A stretch of DNA of 64,000 nt. It comes from Mangifera indica. Taxonomy: Eukaryota; Streptophyta; Magnoliopsida; Sapindales; Anacardiaceae. Both the position numbers and the translations under genes were made by a program. The notes under the pieces were generated by a model. It did not search any database. It was not told the origin of the DNA and worked only from the letters and a program-made list of their open reading frames with translations. Within the stretch, counting starts at the first letter, position 1; the number at the start of each line of letters is the position of its first letter. The stretch spans positions 18,787,945-18,851,944 of the forward strand of contig NC_058140.1 of NCBI RefSeq assembly GCF_011075055.1. Direction: 5' to 3'. This document shows, piece after piece, positions 23,714 through 35,794 of the stretch.

Positions 23714-25475
23714 TCATTCTGATATATCTCATTGTTGCATAGATCGGCTGGTGAATTGACATCCAATTTTACTGCATGAGGTATTATAATACTCTGTAAT
23801 ATGCATCTCTCAATTGTTTTTAACTGCCAAAATAAAATTCAGCTGTTGCCTATGATCATGTTTTTTCTATTCTTTTCATAAATAGTGAAAATACTAAAAT
23901 CCATTTCCTTCCTCTTTCATTGTGCATTATCATTTATCGATGAATCTAGGTCTTTTTAGGTTATCACTAGCTTGGAAATAAAACCATTCAGTTCCTTGAT
24001 TATGTAAGTTGGATAGTTTCTGAGCATTTTGAAAAGGAGTTGCCATCTCAACTACAACCACGATTATGAATCATGACCATTGACTTTTCTTTTCCAATGG
24101 CAGCAGTCAATATCTTGAGAGTGTCCATATATTATGCCATAAGTCAACTGCAAGTCAGCAGTGTTGACATCACAACAACCATTTCTAGAATGATTATTAT
24201 CACCCTTCCCGTTGATATCCTGCTGGTCATTTTGGTTAGATTCTCAAATGAACCTTGAAAACATTTGCAGGTATCAAGCTGTTCAAGGATTCTTAATATA
24301 TATATATATATATATATATATTCTTTTTTAACAGAAATAATTTAATCATAGTTGCGCTTACCTTTATTTTTCTGAAATTGCATATTAGCAGGACACTGGA
24401 GGTGCCAGGGAGATGGCATGGTAGTTTTTGAATTGCACCATTTGATTTGGTTGGATGCCACTGTTAGACCCCCAGTTATAGCCAATTACCATAGGACTAG
24501 GAGGCTGAGAAAGATTAAAGCATTAAAGGTTTATAGAAGTAGAAAATTAACTAATTAAGGGGAATAAGGTGCAATGTTCAGATTATTTTTTTATTTTTTG
24601 CCGTATTGGGTTATTGTTCAAAAACTATTCTTCCTGCCATTTGTTTAACTCACAGCAAACACCTGAATGTTAATGCTTTCAAAGGTGGAAAGTTCCATTT
24701 CAAAACCATGAGCAAAACCTGATATTTTGGAAGTTCTTAATCATGATTAGTTATTGGACTAGACGTTCCATGTGAAATGCTTGCATTGTTTTCTTTCTTT
24801 TTTATGATTTCTTTCTTCCAGTTTGAGGCTTAACCTTATGTAACCTTCATCTTGTATGCTTGCAGGAAATGGGACTGGGCTTTGAGTAGTTCATGGAACT
24901 TTGAAATATTCAGGTTTGAGCAATGCATGATGATTGATAAATCATGGTCCAAATTTAAATTGTATTAACTTATACTCCTTAAATGGAGAAACACATTAAT
25001 CTAAAGATCAAGTCAAGATAAAGAGATTGAGTGAATATAGAAAGAAGTGAAGATGGAGATTTGGTAAAATAGGGTTTTGTTTAGATTCGAGCTCATTTTT
25101 ATTAAGTGAAAATGAGTTAAGTAATTTTTTTGGGCTTGGTCTTGAATTAGTGTAAAAATATATCAACCTAAGTCTAATCTTAAGAAAATATAACAATTGT
25201 CGAAACCAGTTGAAAGTTCACACCTTTTCACTAAATCGCCTAAAAATTATGACAACACTTATATTTGCATCTTACACAATTAAAAACATATGTACTGTTT
25301 TAATTTCAACAACATTTACAGTATCAATCATTAAAACACTATTAAAATCTAAGAAATTCGGGCCTAAATCCAAGCTTGGACTTGAACAAGTTGTTCAAAA
25401 CCACTTTTGTTTTGCAAACTAAATTAATATATTTTTTTGTACAAAAATACAAAATGTGAGCACTGAAAAAGGAGG
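23714..25475. other. 3' side of the PPR gene and intergenic, with a TA tract
   Basis: Contains the PPR 3' UTR and a short (TA)n run at about 24294-24321. Short frames (24073-24258, 25210-25422) look random; no gene supported. Confidence 0.45.
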
Positions 25476-25559
25476 TTGATTTCCAAGCTGAAGTCCTCCG
25501 TCCGCGGACTGCCAATAGTCCTCCCATTTTCATTTTGTTTCAGTCAAAAAGCAGCAGCC

Positions 25560-26969
25560 ATGTCCAGAGACGACAACGCCGGAGCTCATATTCTTGTCTT
25601 TCCTTACGCAGCTCAAGGTCACATGCTTCCGCTTCTCGATCTAACCCACCAGTTAGCTCTTCGTAACCTCACCATCACCATCGTCATCACCCCCAAAAAC
25701 CTACTGTCTCTCACTCCCCTTCTCACTGCTCACCCCGATATTCAAACCTTGGTCCTCCCATTCCCGTTTCATCCATCAATTCCTGAGGGCGTTGAAAACG
25801 TTAATGAATTGGGCAGCATAGGCAACTTACCCGTTATAAATGCTTTGGGCAAGCTCTTTGACCCAATTTCTCATTGGTTTCATTCCCACCCTAACCCTCC
25901 TGTTGCGATTCTCTCTGATTTCTTCTTGGGATGGACTTTAAGCCTTGCTCATCACCTCAACATCATCAGAATTGCTTTTTTCTCTTCCGGTTTGTTTTTA
26001 GCGGCGGTTTCTGAATATCTTTGGTATCATTTTGATGAAATCAAGTCTGGGACTGCTATGCAGCTTCATAAATTGCCAGGATCTCCCATTTTTAGGGAAG
26101 AGCATCTGCCTTCTATAGTTCGACTGTATAAGAGGGACGATCCAGAATGGGAGTTTGTGAAAGAGGGATATGTTGCAAATTTTTTGAGTTGGGGTTGCGT
26201 TTTCAATTCTTCCGAGGCACTGGAAGGTGTGTATTTGGATTATTTGAAGACCACCATGGGTAGTGACCGTGTTTTCGGTGTCGGACCATTGAGTTTGGTG
26301 GGTCTTAATTTAACCCATGGGAATGAGCCAGGTTCTGATCCGAGCGACCCTGTCTTCGAGTGGCTGGACGAATGCCCGGATGGATCTGTATTGTATGTTT
26401 GTTTTGGGAGTCAAAAGGCGTTGAACAAAGAACAAACGGAGGCTTTGGCAAGAGGAATCGAGAGAAGCGGGATTCGATTTTTGTGGGTTGTTAAAACTGG
26501 TTTTAGCGGGCAGGCAGATAATAAATACGGGTTAATACCGGAAGGATTTGAGGAGCGAGTTGCAGGTACAGGATTGATATTAAAAGGTTGGGTTCCTCAA
26601 GTGGAAATATTAAATCACAAAGCAGTGGGTGGATTTTTAAGTCATTGCGGGTGGAACTCTACTTTGGAAGCAATGGTGGGCGGGGTGATGATACTGGCTT
26701 GGCCAATGGAGGCTGACCAATTTGTTAATGCTAAGCTCTTGGTTGATGACATGGGTGTGGGTGTTAGAGTGTGTGAGGGTGCTGAGTCAGTGCCTGACTC
26801 GGTTGAGTTAGGGGGGATTATTTCGGAGTCATTTAGTGAACGTGGAGAACTGAAGCTTAAAGTGAAGGAGTTGAAAGAGAAGGCTTTAGCAGCGATGAAG
26901 AGCGGTGGAAGCTCAGATCGGGAATTGGATAGACTTGTGCAAGAACTGTCAAGTCTTCATCATGGTTAA
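25560..26969 (+). CDS. UDP-glycosyltransferase, UGT89-like (copy 1)
   Basis: Intronless family-1 glycosyltransferase of 469 aa that moves a sugar, probably glucose, from a UDP-sugar to a small acceptor such as a flavonoid or phenolic. The catalytic His21 sits in AAQGHMLPLLDL. The plant secondary product (PSPG) box spans about 344-387, starting WVPQVEIL, with HCGWNS in the middle and ending EADQ; the final Gln favours UDP-glucose. Sequence character (LTHQLALRNLTITIVITPKN, SVLYVCFGSQ) matches group B UGT89 enzymes. An in-frame ATG at 25476 would add 28 residues, but 25560 is preferred because it starts just before the conserved N-terminal strand. It has a convergent paralogue 137 bp downstream. 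No signal or membrane segment, so cytosolic. The acceptor is not predictable. Confidence 0.93.
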   Translation: MSRDDNAGAHILVFPYAAQGHMLPLLDLTHQLALRNLTITIVITPKNLLSLTPLLTAHPDIQTLVLPFPFHPSIPEGVENVNELGSIGNLPVINALGKLFDPISHWFHSHPNPPVAILSDFFLGWTLSLAHHLNIIRIAFFSSGLFLAAVSEYLWYHFDEIKSGTAMQLHKLPGSPIFREEHLPSIVRLYKRDDPEWEFVKEGYVANFLSWGCVFNSSEALEGVYLDYLKTTMGSDRVFGVGPLSLVGLNLTHGNEPGSDPSDPVFEWLDECPDGSVLYVCFGSQKALNKEQTEALARGIERSGIRFLWVVKTGFSGQADNKYGLIPEGFEERVAGTGLILKGWVPQVEILNHKAVGGFLSHCGWNSTLEAMVGGVMILAWPMEADQFVNAKLLVDDMGVGVRVCEGAESVPDSVELGGIISESFSERGELKLKVKELKEKALAAMKSGGSSDRELDRLVQELSSLHHG

Positions 26970-27105
26970 GTATAGTATATTTTGTGAGTGACAATAACAA
27001 GGAGCTTTTGGGTGTATCTGAATCTTGTTATTTTCCATTACAATTTCAATTTAGATTTTGTAATAATAATAATGATTTAAGGTCTTATTTAAACTTCATG
27101 AATTT
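26970..27105. other. Shared 3' gap between the two UGT genes
   Basis: Only 136 bp separates the two stop codons, so the 3' UTRs of both convergent genes almost certainly overlap. AT-rich with ATTTTGTAATAATAATAATG near the + gene's probable polyadenylation site. Confidence 0.6.
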
Positions 27106-28500
27106 TTAATTGATTAAAACTGATTTACCTTGAAGATTTTTCAATTCTTCTGCAAGTTTTTCCAAATCCCTTGCAGAGCTTCCTCCACTTTCCACTCCTG
27201 CCAAAGCCTTCTCCTTCAACTCCTTAGCTCTAGCCTTCACTTCACCACACTGATTCATCGATTTGGAAATCATCCGTCCCAACTCAGTGGAGTCAGGCAC
27301 CGAGTCCGCACCCTCGCACACTCTAACCGCCACGCCCATGTCCTCCACCAGCAACCTTGCATTCACAAACTGGTCAGCTTCCATGGGCCAACCCAATATC
27401 ATTACCCCGCTCACGATCACTTCTAAAACTGAGTTCCACCCGCAATGGCTCAAGAATCCGCCCACTGCTTTATGATTCAATATAGAAACTTGAGGAGCCC
27501 ATCCCTTTACAATCAATCCCCGATCCGATACCCGCTCCTCAAATCCTTCGGGGATCGACCCATACCCCTCACCCGTTTTTACTACCCACAAAAATCGGAC
27601 CCCGCTTACTTCAAGCCCTGAAGCCAAAGCCTCCATTTGTTCACTTCTCAACGGCTTTTGACTTCCGAAGCAGACGTAAAGGACAGAGCCATCCGGGCAC
27701 CCGTCTAGCCACTTCAACGAAAAGTCATTCGGAATCAATTTCGGGTCATTTGCAGATTTTGACTCTATTCCCAATAAAGAAAGCGGGCCGACGGCAAAAA
27801 CCCGATCATGTCCTATTTTTGTTTTCAAATAATCCAAATAATCACCTTCCAGATCCACAAAAGAATTAAAAACACAACCCCAACTCAATGTATTTTTCAA
27901 CAAGCAATCTTTCACAAACTCCGAATCAGGGTCCGATTCTTTATACCGTCTAAACACAGAAGGGAGATGTTCCTGCTTAAAGATTGGAGATCTTGGCAAA
28001 CCATGCAACTCAACAACACCGGAAGACTTGACTTCATCGAAATGATTCCAACAATAGTCAAAAACCGATGGCAAAAGCGCGCTGACTGAGAAAAAAGCGA
28101 TTCTGATTACATTGAGGTGACGAGCTAGGTCTAAAGTCCAACCGAGAAAGAAATCAGATATGATGGCAACAGGTGGATTGGGATGGGAATGAAACCAGTG
28201 GGTTATGGGGTCAAAGAGTTTGACCAAAGCGGACATGACGGGGAAGTTGCCAGCGTTACCAAGTTCCTTAACATTTTCAACGCCGGGGGAGATGGAGGGG
28301 TGGGAGGGGAAGGGTAGAAGTAGGGTTTGAATATGAGGGTGAGAGTTGAGGAGAGGAGTGAGAATTGGGAGGTTTTTGGGAGTAACTAAGATGGTGATGG
28401 CGAAATCACGGAGAGACAACTGGTGGATAAGATCAAGGAGAGCAAGCATGTGACCATGAGCGGGGTAAGGAAATATTAAGAGATGAATGGAGGTGGACAT
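27106..28500 (-). CDS. UDP-glycosyltransferase, UGT89-like (copy 2)
   Basis: Intronless 464-aa paralogue of the enzyme at 25560, in opposite orientation. It has the same landmarks: His17 in PAHGHMLALLDL, a SVLYVCFGSQ strand, and a PSPG box from about residue 335 that starts WAPQVSIL and has HCGWNS, then EADQ at its end. The two proteins are clearly homologous end to end (shared LLDLxHQL, FDPI(S/T)HWFHSHPNPPVAI, CPDGSVLYVCFGSQ) but differ at many sites, so the duplication is not recent. Likely a UDP-glucose-dependent glucosyltransferase acting on a different acceptor. Confidence 0.93.
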   Translation of the reverse strand: MSTSIHLLIFPYPAHGHMLALLDLIHQLSLRDFAITILVTPKNLPILTPLLNSHPHIQTLLLPFPSHPSISPGVENVKELGNAGNFPVMSALVKLFDPITHWFHSHPNPPVAIISDFFLGWTLDLARHLNVIRIAFFSVSALLPSVFDYCWNHFDEVKSSGVVELHGLPRSPIFKQEHLPSVFRRYKESDPDSEFVKDCLLKNTLSWGCVFNSFVDLEGDYLDYLKTKIGHDRVFAVGPLSLLGIESKSANDPKLIPNDFSLKWLDGCPDGSVLYVCFGSQKPLRSEQMEALASGLEVSGVRFLWVVKTGEGYGSIPEGFEERVSDRGLIVKGWAPQVSILNHKAVGGFLSHCGWNSVLEVIVSGVMILGWPMEADQFVNARLLVEDMGVAVRVCEGADSVPDSTELGRMISKSMNQCGEVKARAKELKEKALAGVESGGSSARDLEKLAEELKNLQGKSVLIN

Positions 28501-30249
28501 GGCAGCGATGGCTGGTGGAGATCAGAGTTTGATAAGATCTAAGAGGCTGAGAGAAAAAGGAAAGGAGCTGAATTTCTGCGATCAACACCTCTGGTGAGAT
28601 TTTCTTTCAAATGAGCGCCAAGTCAAGTTGCAATCCACGTGTTCATTCATTATAGGCCTAAAAAAATTGTACATTTTATACAATTTTAATGCAAATTAAC
28701 AAGCAAGGAATCTAATCCTAAAAAAATAATAAATTACAATCAAATAAGAAAAATAAATCACCAAAATGAAGGTGTGATTAAATAAATTACCTGTGAGAAG
28801 TTGTCATTTGGGTGGTAAATTACAAAAATAAAACCATGACATGGATATTGTCCAAGTGAATTTATTGACTCTCTCTAGACAAATCTCACATTAATAAAAT
28901 ATTAAAATATATAAATATTTTATAATTTTAAAAATACTAAGATAAAAATAATTAAATAATTTATACATATTATAAAATCAAAAATAAAAATGGTGATGGA
29001 TTGTATCTTCTATAAAAATAATAACTTAATAATTGACATAATTTTATTAACTATAAATTAAAATATTAGATTACCGCATCAGAAAGTCCAAATGAAAAGG
29101 ATACATAACCGTGGTCCAAATCTTGTCACGGGCCAATCTGGCTGCTTGACATAAATAAAAGAAAAGAATACAAAAATTATGGTATGGATACATTGATATG
29201 TTAAGAAAAATTTTAAAAAAATAAATAAATAAATAAAAGTTGGGAAGACGTTTAGAAGGTAAATGTGACAGTGTGTCTGTAAACACACAAATTTAAGGGG
29301 GCGTAGGCACATCACTGGCCTACTTGAAGCTTGACCATCCATAACTTTGCTCTCAAACAAACTCCACCATTTCAATTCGTCTTCTCTTCCAATTCCAAAA
29401 TGAGCACGACAGACTTGCATTATTTACAGATGAAATTTCTTTGTCTATGCAGGCAACAAGTATGTCTCAATACTCCATGTATAGGAGTAAAAGTTAAGAA
29501 TCATTCCATTCGACCCCTTGAGCTTGAGATCAACGCTGCAACTAAATGCTTTGTCATTGTTACATTTTCTTCTCATTTCCTCACTCCACAGTTCTATTGC
29601 CACTGCCATGGCAACCAAAAACTGCACTTTCCTCACTTTATTTATTTATTTATTTTATGGTTTTAATTATCACAATAATACGGTTCGTCCTTGTAGACAA
29701 CAGTAGATTGATGAACATTTATCAATGGTGACTTTCTGAAGGCATCAACCAAAACAACAAAGAATATTTTCTGCATAAGGACCACTGACTCAGCCATTTA
29801 TGAAATATTTCACCTAAGTTTTCAGTGGCATAATATGTTAAATATACACCAGCAGAAAGCTCTATCTTATAAGAAAGTAGACTTGGTGATTTTTTTATGA
29901 TACAGAAGTAGGTGATGAGTAAAGTTTGTACATATTTATTCCCATTAGTCAAATGTAGACTCTGGAAAGGACTGGTCCATTTTCAATAATGGGAAAATTC
30001 ATAAGAATCTTTTTAAGCTGAAAAAATATATATAAACAGAAACTGCTACATCATATAAATATATATATGGAAAGGGTTTTGCTTAGAACCCAAGGAATAA
30101 ATATCAATTCATAATGAAATTCACATTTCACCAACTTATTTGATTTGCCTTTAAAACCTCAAACTTTTTATTGATCTCAACCCACTTTTACATCTGCCTA
30201 ATTTAAGACTATCCACTTTTGATTTCTTCTTATCTATTCCCTCTCCAGA
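28501..30249. other. Intergenic between UGT copy 2 and the Tag glycosylase
   Basis: No gene recognised. Contains an (AAAT)n tract at about 29214-29238 and a (TTTA)n tract at about 29638-29657. The frames at 29079-29420 (-) and 29331-29666 (+) are short and unconvincing. A TATA-rich stretch near 30050-30072 may be the glycosylase promoter. Confidence 0.45.
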
Positions 30250-31911
30250 ATGTCTAAAACAACTGCAAGAAGGCACATTCTGGAGAAGAACACAGCTCCA
30301 AAAGAAAAGGAGAAGACAACTTTGTCTAAACACCTGAAAAAAATCTACCCCATTGGACTTCAGAGAAGCACTTCATCATTATCTTCTTTGTCCTCTTTAT
30401 CATTGTCTTTGTCTCAGAACTCCAATGACTCCTTTCTCACAGACTCTAGTTCACCACTGGAGCAGAAGATTTCATTGGCCCTCCGCTTGATTTCACAGCC
30501 TGAAAGGAGAGAAGTAACCGTGGCGAAAAATGTTCAGCAACACCAACATCAAACTCAGGATGCTACTGATGGGGAATTGAGGAGGTGTAACTGGATTACT
30601 AAGAACAGTGGTAAGCCAATTTAATCTTTATTATAGTATGATTAATCATATCAAATTTCATAATAAAAAAAATTAATGATTGATAATAATGAAGTTATAA
30701 TTTCAAGCTTCAATTACGTTGAGTGATTGAGACTTGGTATCATGAACTGAAAATGTTGAAGCTCAAGTCTATTCTGTCTCAGTCATAGCTTATTATATCA
30801 GTTGATACTGATGCAACTATATATTTTATTACTACATGGTGATAAAAGTTTATAATAAAGCTTTCCTCTTATAAGTTACAGCATGTTAAAGTACTGTGTT
30901 TACATCTTGAGTCCGGATGTTCTTGAAACTGTTATTAATTCCACACATGTAACATCAACATCTTCACCTACCTCACCCTTCTGAATTGAGGACATTAATA
31001 TACACTGACAAAGGTGATTAATTTTTTCTTAATAGAAAACTGTATGAGATTGACAGTATGTTTGATACAGATAAAGTTTATGTTGCTTTTCATGATGAAT
31101 CCTGGGGAGTTCCAGTTTATGATGACAAGTAAGTCAGTTGTGATATTTAATCGAGTGAATGTATAAATTGGGAAAAATCTGTGCCAACTTTTGAATGGTG
31201 AATTTGAATCAAACAGTCAACTGTTCGAGCTACTTGCATTGTGTGGTATGTTGATGGATTACAACTGGACTGAAATCTTGAAAAGAAAAGAATTATTCAG
31301 GTATTATTTTTTCACCAAATGAAACTGAAGTTTACATGTTTTAAGATAACTTTATCATGAATCTTGACATTTGATTGATAATATAGGCAAGCTTTCGCGG
31401 GATTTGATCCGAAGGTTGTTGCCAAAATGGGGGAGAAAGAGATCTTAGAGATATCATCAGACAAAGCAATAATGTTGGCAGAGAGCAGAGTGAGGTGCAT
31501 ACTAGACAATGCTAAATGCATAATGAAAGTAAGTTTGAAATTTTATTCCTTAGTATATATTTACTTTTTCTGATGTCTCTTTGAATTGCAGTGCTTATTA
31601 GTTGCTCACTTGACCTCATTGTCCAAATGCAGATTGTGAATGAATTTGGTTCCTTCAGTAGCTTTATGTGGGGTTATGTAAGTTACAAACCAGTGATTAA
31701 CAAATACAGATACCCCAGAAATGTTCCCTTGAGGACACCAAAAGCTGAAGTCATCAGCAAGGATTTACTGAAGAGGGGATTCCGATTTGTTGGACCAGTG
31801 ATAGTTTATTCATTCATGCAGGCAGCAGGGCTGACAATCGACCATCTAGTCGATTGTTTTAGGTACAGTGAATGCGTAAGCCTTGCAGAAAGACCTTGGA
31901 GGCATATTTAA
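30250..31911 (+). CDS. DNA-3-methyladenine glycosylase I (Tag family)
   Basis: Five exons, 30250-30610, 31071-31128, 31217-31300, 31387-31528 and 31633-31911, join to 307 aa. The enzyme excises alkylated adenine from DNA in base-excision repair. The Tag zinc ligands align: Cys113 (RRCNW), His128 (VAFHDESWG), His286 and Cys290 (HLVDC); E. coli Tag uses Cys4, His17, His175 and Cys179. Other family signatures are HDESWGVP, KDLLKRGFRFVGPVI and YSFMQAAG. The first ~110 residues are a Lys-, Ser- and Leu-rich extension absent from bacterial Tag but usual in plant homologues, suggesting nuclear or organelle targeting. The start at 30250 is the first in-frame Met; the exon phases 1, 2, 2, 0 all close. 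Confidence 0.9.
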
Positions 31912-34340
31912 TAACATCAACATATGTGTGCAGAATGCTAACCCCTTGGAATTTTCTCACAAGATGTTATGTATTTGTAAATGCATTTTCTATATGCATG
32001 CTTGAAATGGAGTAGGAAGAGACTTGGATTGCTGATCATGGATTGCTTTTTTATCCCATTTGTGGGCAAAAAATGGCTTCACTTGCCCATTGTTGTAACT
32101 TTATTATTTATGAAAATGCTGCATTTGGCGACTCTTTTGTCATCAATTATTGTGGATTCCTATCTGCCATCATCTCAGCATTACATATAAACTAGAACAT
32201 TGACAGTGGCAATCTAATAGTAAGAATATATTCCATATGACAACAATAGTATCAGTATAATAATAGTTCCTCAATTGAGAAATATTAGAAGACAGCTATC
32301 CATACTTCATATTATAATGATTCTAAGGATAAGGTAGATGAAGTTTAAGCAGGGAAGGAAATAGAAAATCAAGAACCTTGGCTAAATCTTTCACAGTAAC
32401 CATTCTTTAACAAAGGTTGGATAGATGCAAGTGGTCTCAATTAACAGTCTACTCTGCAAAAGCTTGGACGGCTCAGAAGAAAGTTCAAGTGGACTTCAGC
32501 TCATCTGTCGACAACATGAGAGGCCCAAAACCAGGTGAGCTGAGGCCTAAAGTTTGAGTGAAACCACAAGTAAGCCCAATATCTTTCTTCTTTTTGGGTT
32601 TTTGCTGCACAACCATCTTAAACTTTTACTGCAAGTTTGTTAGGGTTGGGTTGGTTGCAGTTAGTTAGCCATGCATTCATCCTCTAGCCATGTTCAACCA
32701 TAGCAAAATAATAATAATAATTTCCATCAATGATCAACATCTTGATATGAAGTAGAAGGATGCTATATCAATTATAGCTGGAGTAAATAATAAAGTTGTT
32801 GGATGTTTGCATAGTGAAGGTGAAACAAGAGTGTCAAAGAAACTTTAAGTTGTTCTAGATATGCTAAATGCCAGTGAACAGAATCATGATGAGGCAGCCC
32901 CATCAATATTTTGATTCACTTCATAAAAATAAGCCGTAAAAGCATGCATTTCCAGGCTGCACTGGTCTGAAAATGATGGCTTTGTATTTGAGTTCCTGAA
33001 GAAGCTGGCTGCTCTCTTTATTCTATTCAATTCCTTTCTCACCATTCATAATGAGATTACGTTGTTGGACAAGAGTAAACTATCATTTTCATACCTATAA
33101 TAATTATCTTAAAATTAAATTATCATCTTTATTTTTAACTCTTAAAAGAATAATTTGAATAATTAAGTATAAAATATTCAAATAATTTTAATAGAGTTTA
33201 AGTTTAAAACTCGTAAATCTCGTAATTTTTTCTTTATTAACTTAACCTCTCTCACAGTCAAAGATGGATAAGTATATTAGATCATATCACATGATAAACC
33301 AAAGACATTATACCAACCTTGAATTACTAAGCTTTGAAGAAGGAAAGAGTAAGCAAACTATGATTATACAGCTTGATTTCCGCATGGTCAGATGTCCTTT
33401 CAAGTCATTGAAAAAACCAATACTTGGCCAAATGTAATAATCATTTGGCTTCAAGATATGTTAAACGAGGACCAGTAGGGCAGGTTCTAGCTCATCATTT
33501 TATCTTCAATTCTAATCCATATAAAAAAAAATACAAACAAATTGGACCCCCCACTCATTCACAGAATTGAAACAGATGGGTGAGAGATTAGATTGCCACG
33601 CTTGTCTTTTGTACACAGCAATGAACAGTTGTAAATTGTAATCTATTTTGTTTTGGGTAGTCAAATATAAGGCAAATTATATGATAAGAGAAGTTAACCC
33701 GCTATCTGTGACTGGCAGCTTGATGAAGACTTTCACCAACCTTCTATGTCTATCCTTTCCTCTCTGTCTGTGTGCGGATAAGTTTGGATTCTACACGTGA
33801 ACATGACTTTTTAATTTTGACAGACAAAACACAACCCTCTGCCCATCCATCCTCCAAGCAAAGTCTCTGGAGATTATGGAACTTTCTAAAGTTCCAAAAT
33901 GCTACTTCACGATAACAAAAACGATGCTCTATTATGGATTTTGGCTTAAGCCACATTGACCTCGAAATCCAATCTTTTTCCATATATAGACCCCCCAGAC
34001 CACTAAAACCAGCCGGCTAAAAGGTTCACCTTGAATTGAGACAAAGTCCAACTGTTAATGGGAACCCAGTATGTCATGTTTCTTTTAACCCTTTTTCCGG
34101 GTTTCTATGTCAGCATGGAGAAAATCTATTTGCATTACTTGCCTTGAACAGTTTGATTTGAACAACCATGACACAACAAGAGTCCTTTTCAGAGTGAAAT
34201 TAAAAAGTTACGGAATGTATAATACGATCCCATAAATTGAGACGGCAGAAAAATTAATTTGTTAACCAAATATTCTCTGGATGTGAGCCGGATGTTTTCA
34301 AATACAGAAATACGTCCATCACACATTACAATTACATTAA
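31912..34340. other. 3' UTR of the glycosylase and intergenic, no gene
   Basis: No protein or RNA gene supported. The frame at 33750-33983 (-) has no recognisable features. DNA is plain AT-rich intergenic. Confidence 0.45.
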
Positions 34341-35188
34341 GGCCAAAGGATTATTTACTACTGAAGTTAAGATATATTCTCAAAATCATATTTGCTGAGT
34401 TTGAAAGGTATAAAATTCTATCTATTCATCTAAAATTTTAGTTAGAATTAAAGATAAAGCTGTTATTTAATCAAAATAAAATTAAAAATTAAAGTTTTAT
34501 TAAATTTATCTTTTTTAATTTGAAAAGTCAAAATTTTCTTTATCCAAAATTTAAAAAATCAATATTTCTTTTTTAGAGTTTGCAAATCATCATCAGAGAT
34601 GACAAAATTCGTCATCTCCAATTGTATTAGCTCTCTTTTTTTACTTATCTCTCTCTGTCGATCAAATCCCAACCACCAATGAAATAAATTTTTTTCAACG
34701 AAGACAAAATCGTCTTTATTGGAGTGTTTTTGTCTCATATGAAAATGACCATTAGAGGTCTTAAATAGTCACGTCGTCTTCATCTATGACCTCTAACAAT
34801 CGTCTTCATCCCACACAAAGACATTTCGTCTTTGTCTGAGGAAATTTGTTTCGTCGGTAGTTGGGGTTTGATCGACAAGAAGAGATAAACCTAGAGGAAG
34901 AGCCAATGCGATCAAAAATAACTATCTCCAACAACAGTTTACAAACCTTAAAAGAGAAATATTAATTTTTCAAAATTTAAATAAAGAAAAATTATGAGTT
35001 TTCAAACTGAAATGAGCAAATATAATGAAAATTTAATTTTTAAAATATTTTTTATTAAATAATAATTTTGTTTTTAGCTCTAACTAAAATTTTAAACTAT
35101 AAACAAGATTTTAGGGTGTTTAAACTCTGCAAATGTAATTTTGAAAATGCACCTACCCTAAACCTGAGTAGGAAATAGTCCTTTGGCC
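34341..35188. mobile_element. Foldback MITE, copy B (same family as 1091-1796)
   Basis: Begins GGCCAAAGGATTATTTACTA and ends with ...GAAATAGTCCTTTGGCC, the inverse of the same terminus. The terminal repeats continue imperfectly inwards for over 100 bp (left ...tttgctgagtttgaaag, right inverse ...tttgcagagtttaaac), and the centre is palindromic with 'cgtcttt'/'tcgtctt' modules. The flanks (ttacattaa before, ttaacattg after) do not form a clean 9-bp duplication, so the copy is decayed or the border is shifted. Non-coding. Confidence 0.7.
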
Positions 35189-35794
35189 TTAACATTGATT
35201 AAGTTGGTCACCAAGGCAACAACAAAACCATTTTTATTCGATTTGCTAATTTATGTGGGCACTAGTGCAAGGGCAATCTGGCACGATGTACAATCATCTG
35301 AGAAAAAATTCTACATTTATTCCATTTTAGTGCTGCTGCATTCTCTATATGACTAAAATTGGACCATGAAAAACTGACTCAGTCACCCAGTCATCAGTAC
35401 AACAGCAAAAACGATAGCCAACTCAATTTATAAAATAAAAAACAACCATCAACTAAAAGCAAACGTAGGCTACAAAATGGGTCAGTACTTACAGAAACAT
35501 TTTATTTGAAAGGTAAAATTCTACAAGTTATTTATAAAACAAGTGCCATGTGGAGTTAAAAAAACAAAACAAAATACAAACAAATTCTACTCAGCTAATG
35601 CCATGAACATTCACAGAAATTCCTCCTACTATTGCTTTTGCCTACAACAACTCTCACTCAGAAAACCCATTAACCAAAGATACCCTAACAACCCATTACT
35701 CCCCACAATCCAGCGTCTTATTTCTTCGTTTCATATCAAGTAGTCTCTCCCATACGACACTATAACACGACACTATACTGGTTTAGAATCCTCC
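35189..35794. other. 3' flank of the PI4-kinase gene
   Basis: Should contain the 3' UTR of the minus-strand PI4-kinase gene (its stop is at 35795). No other feature was recognised. Confidence 0.4.
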
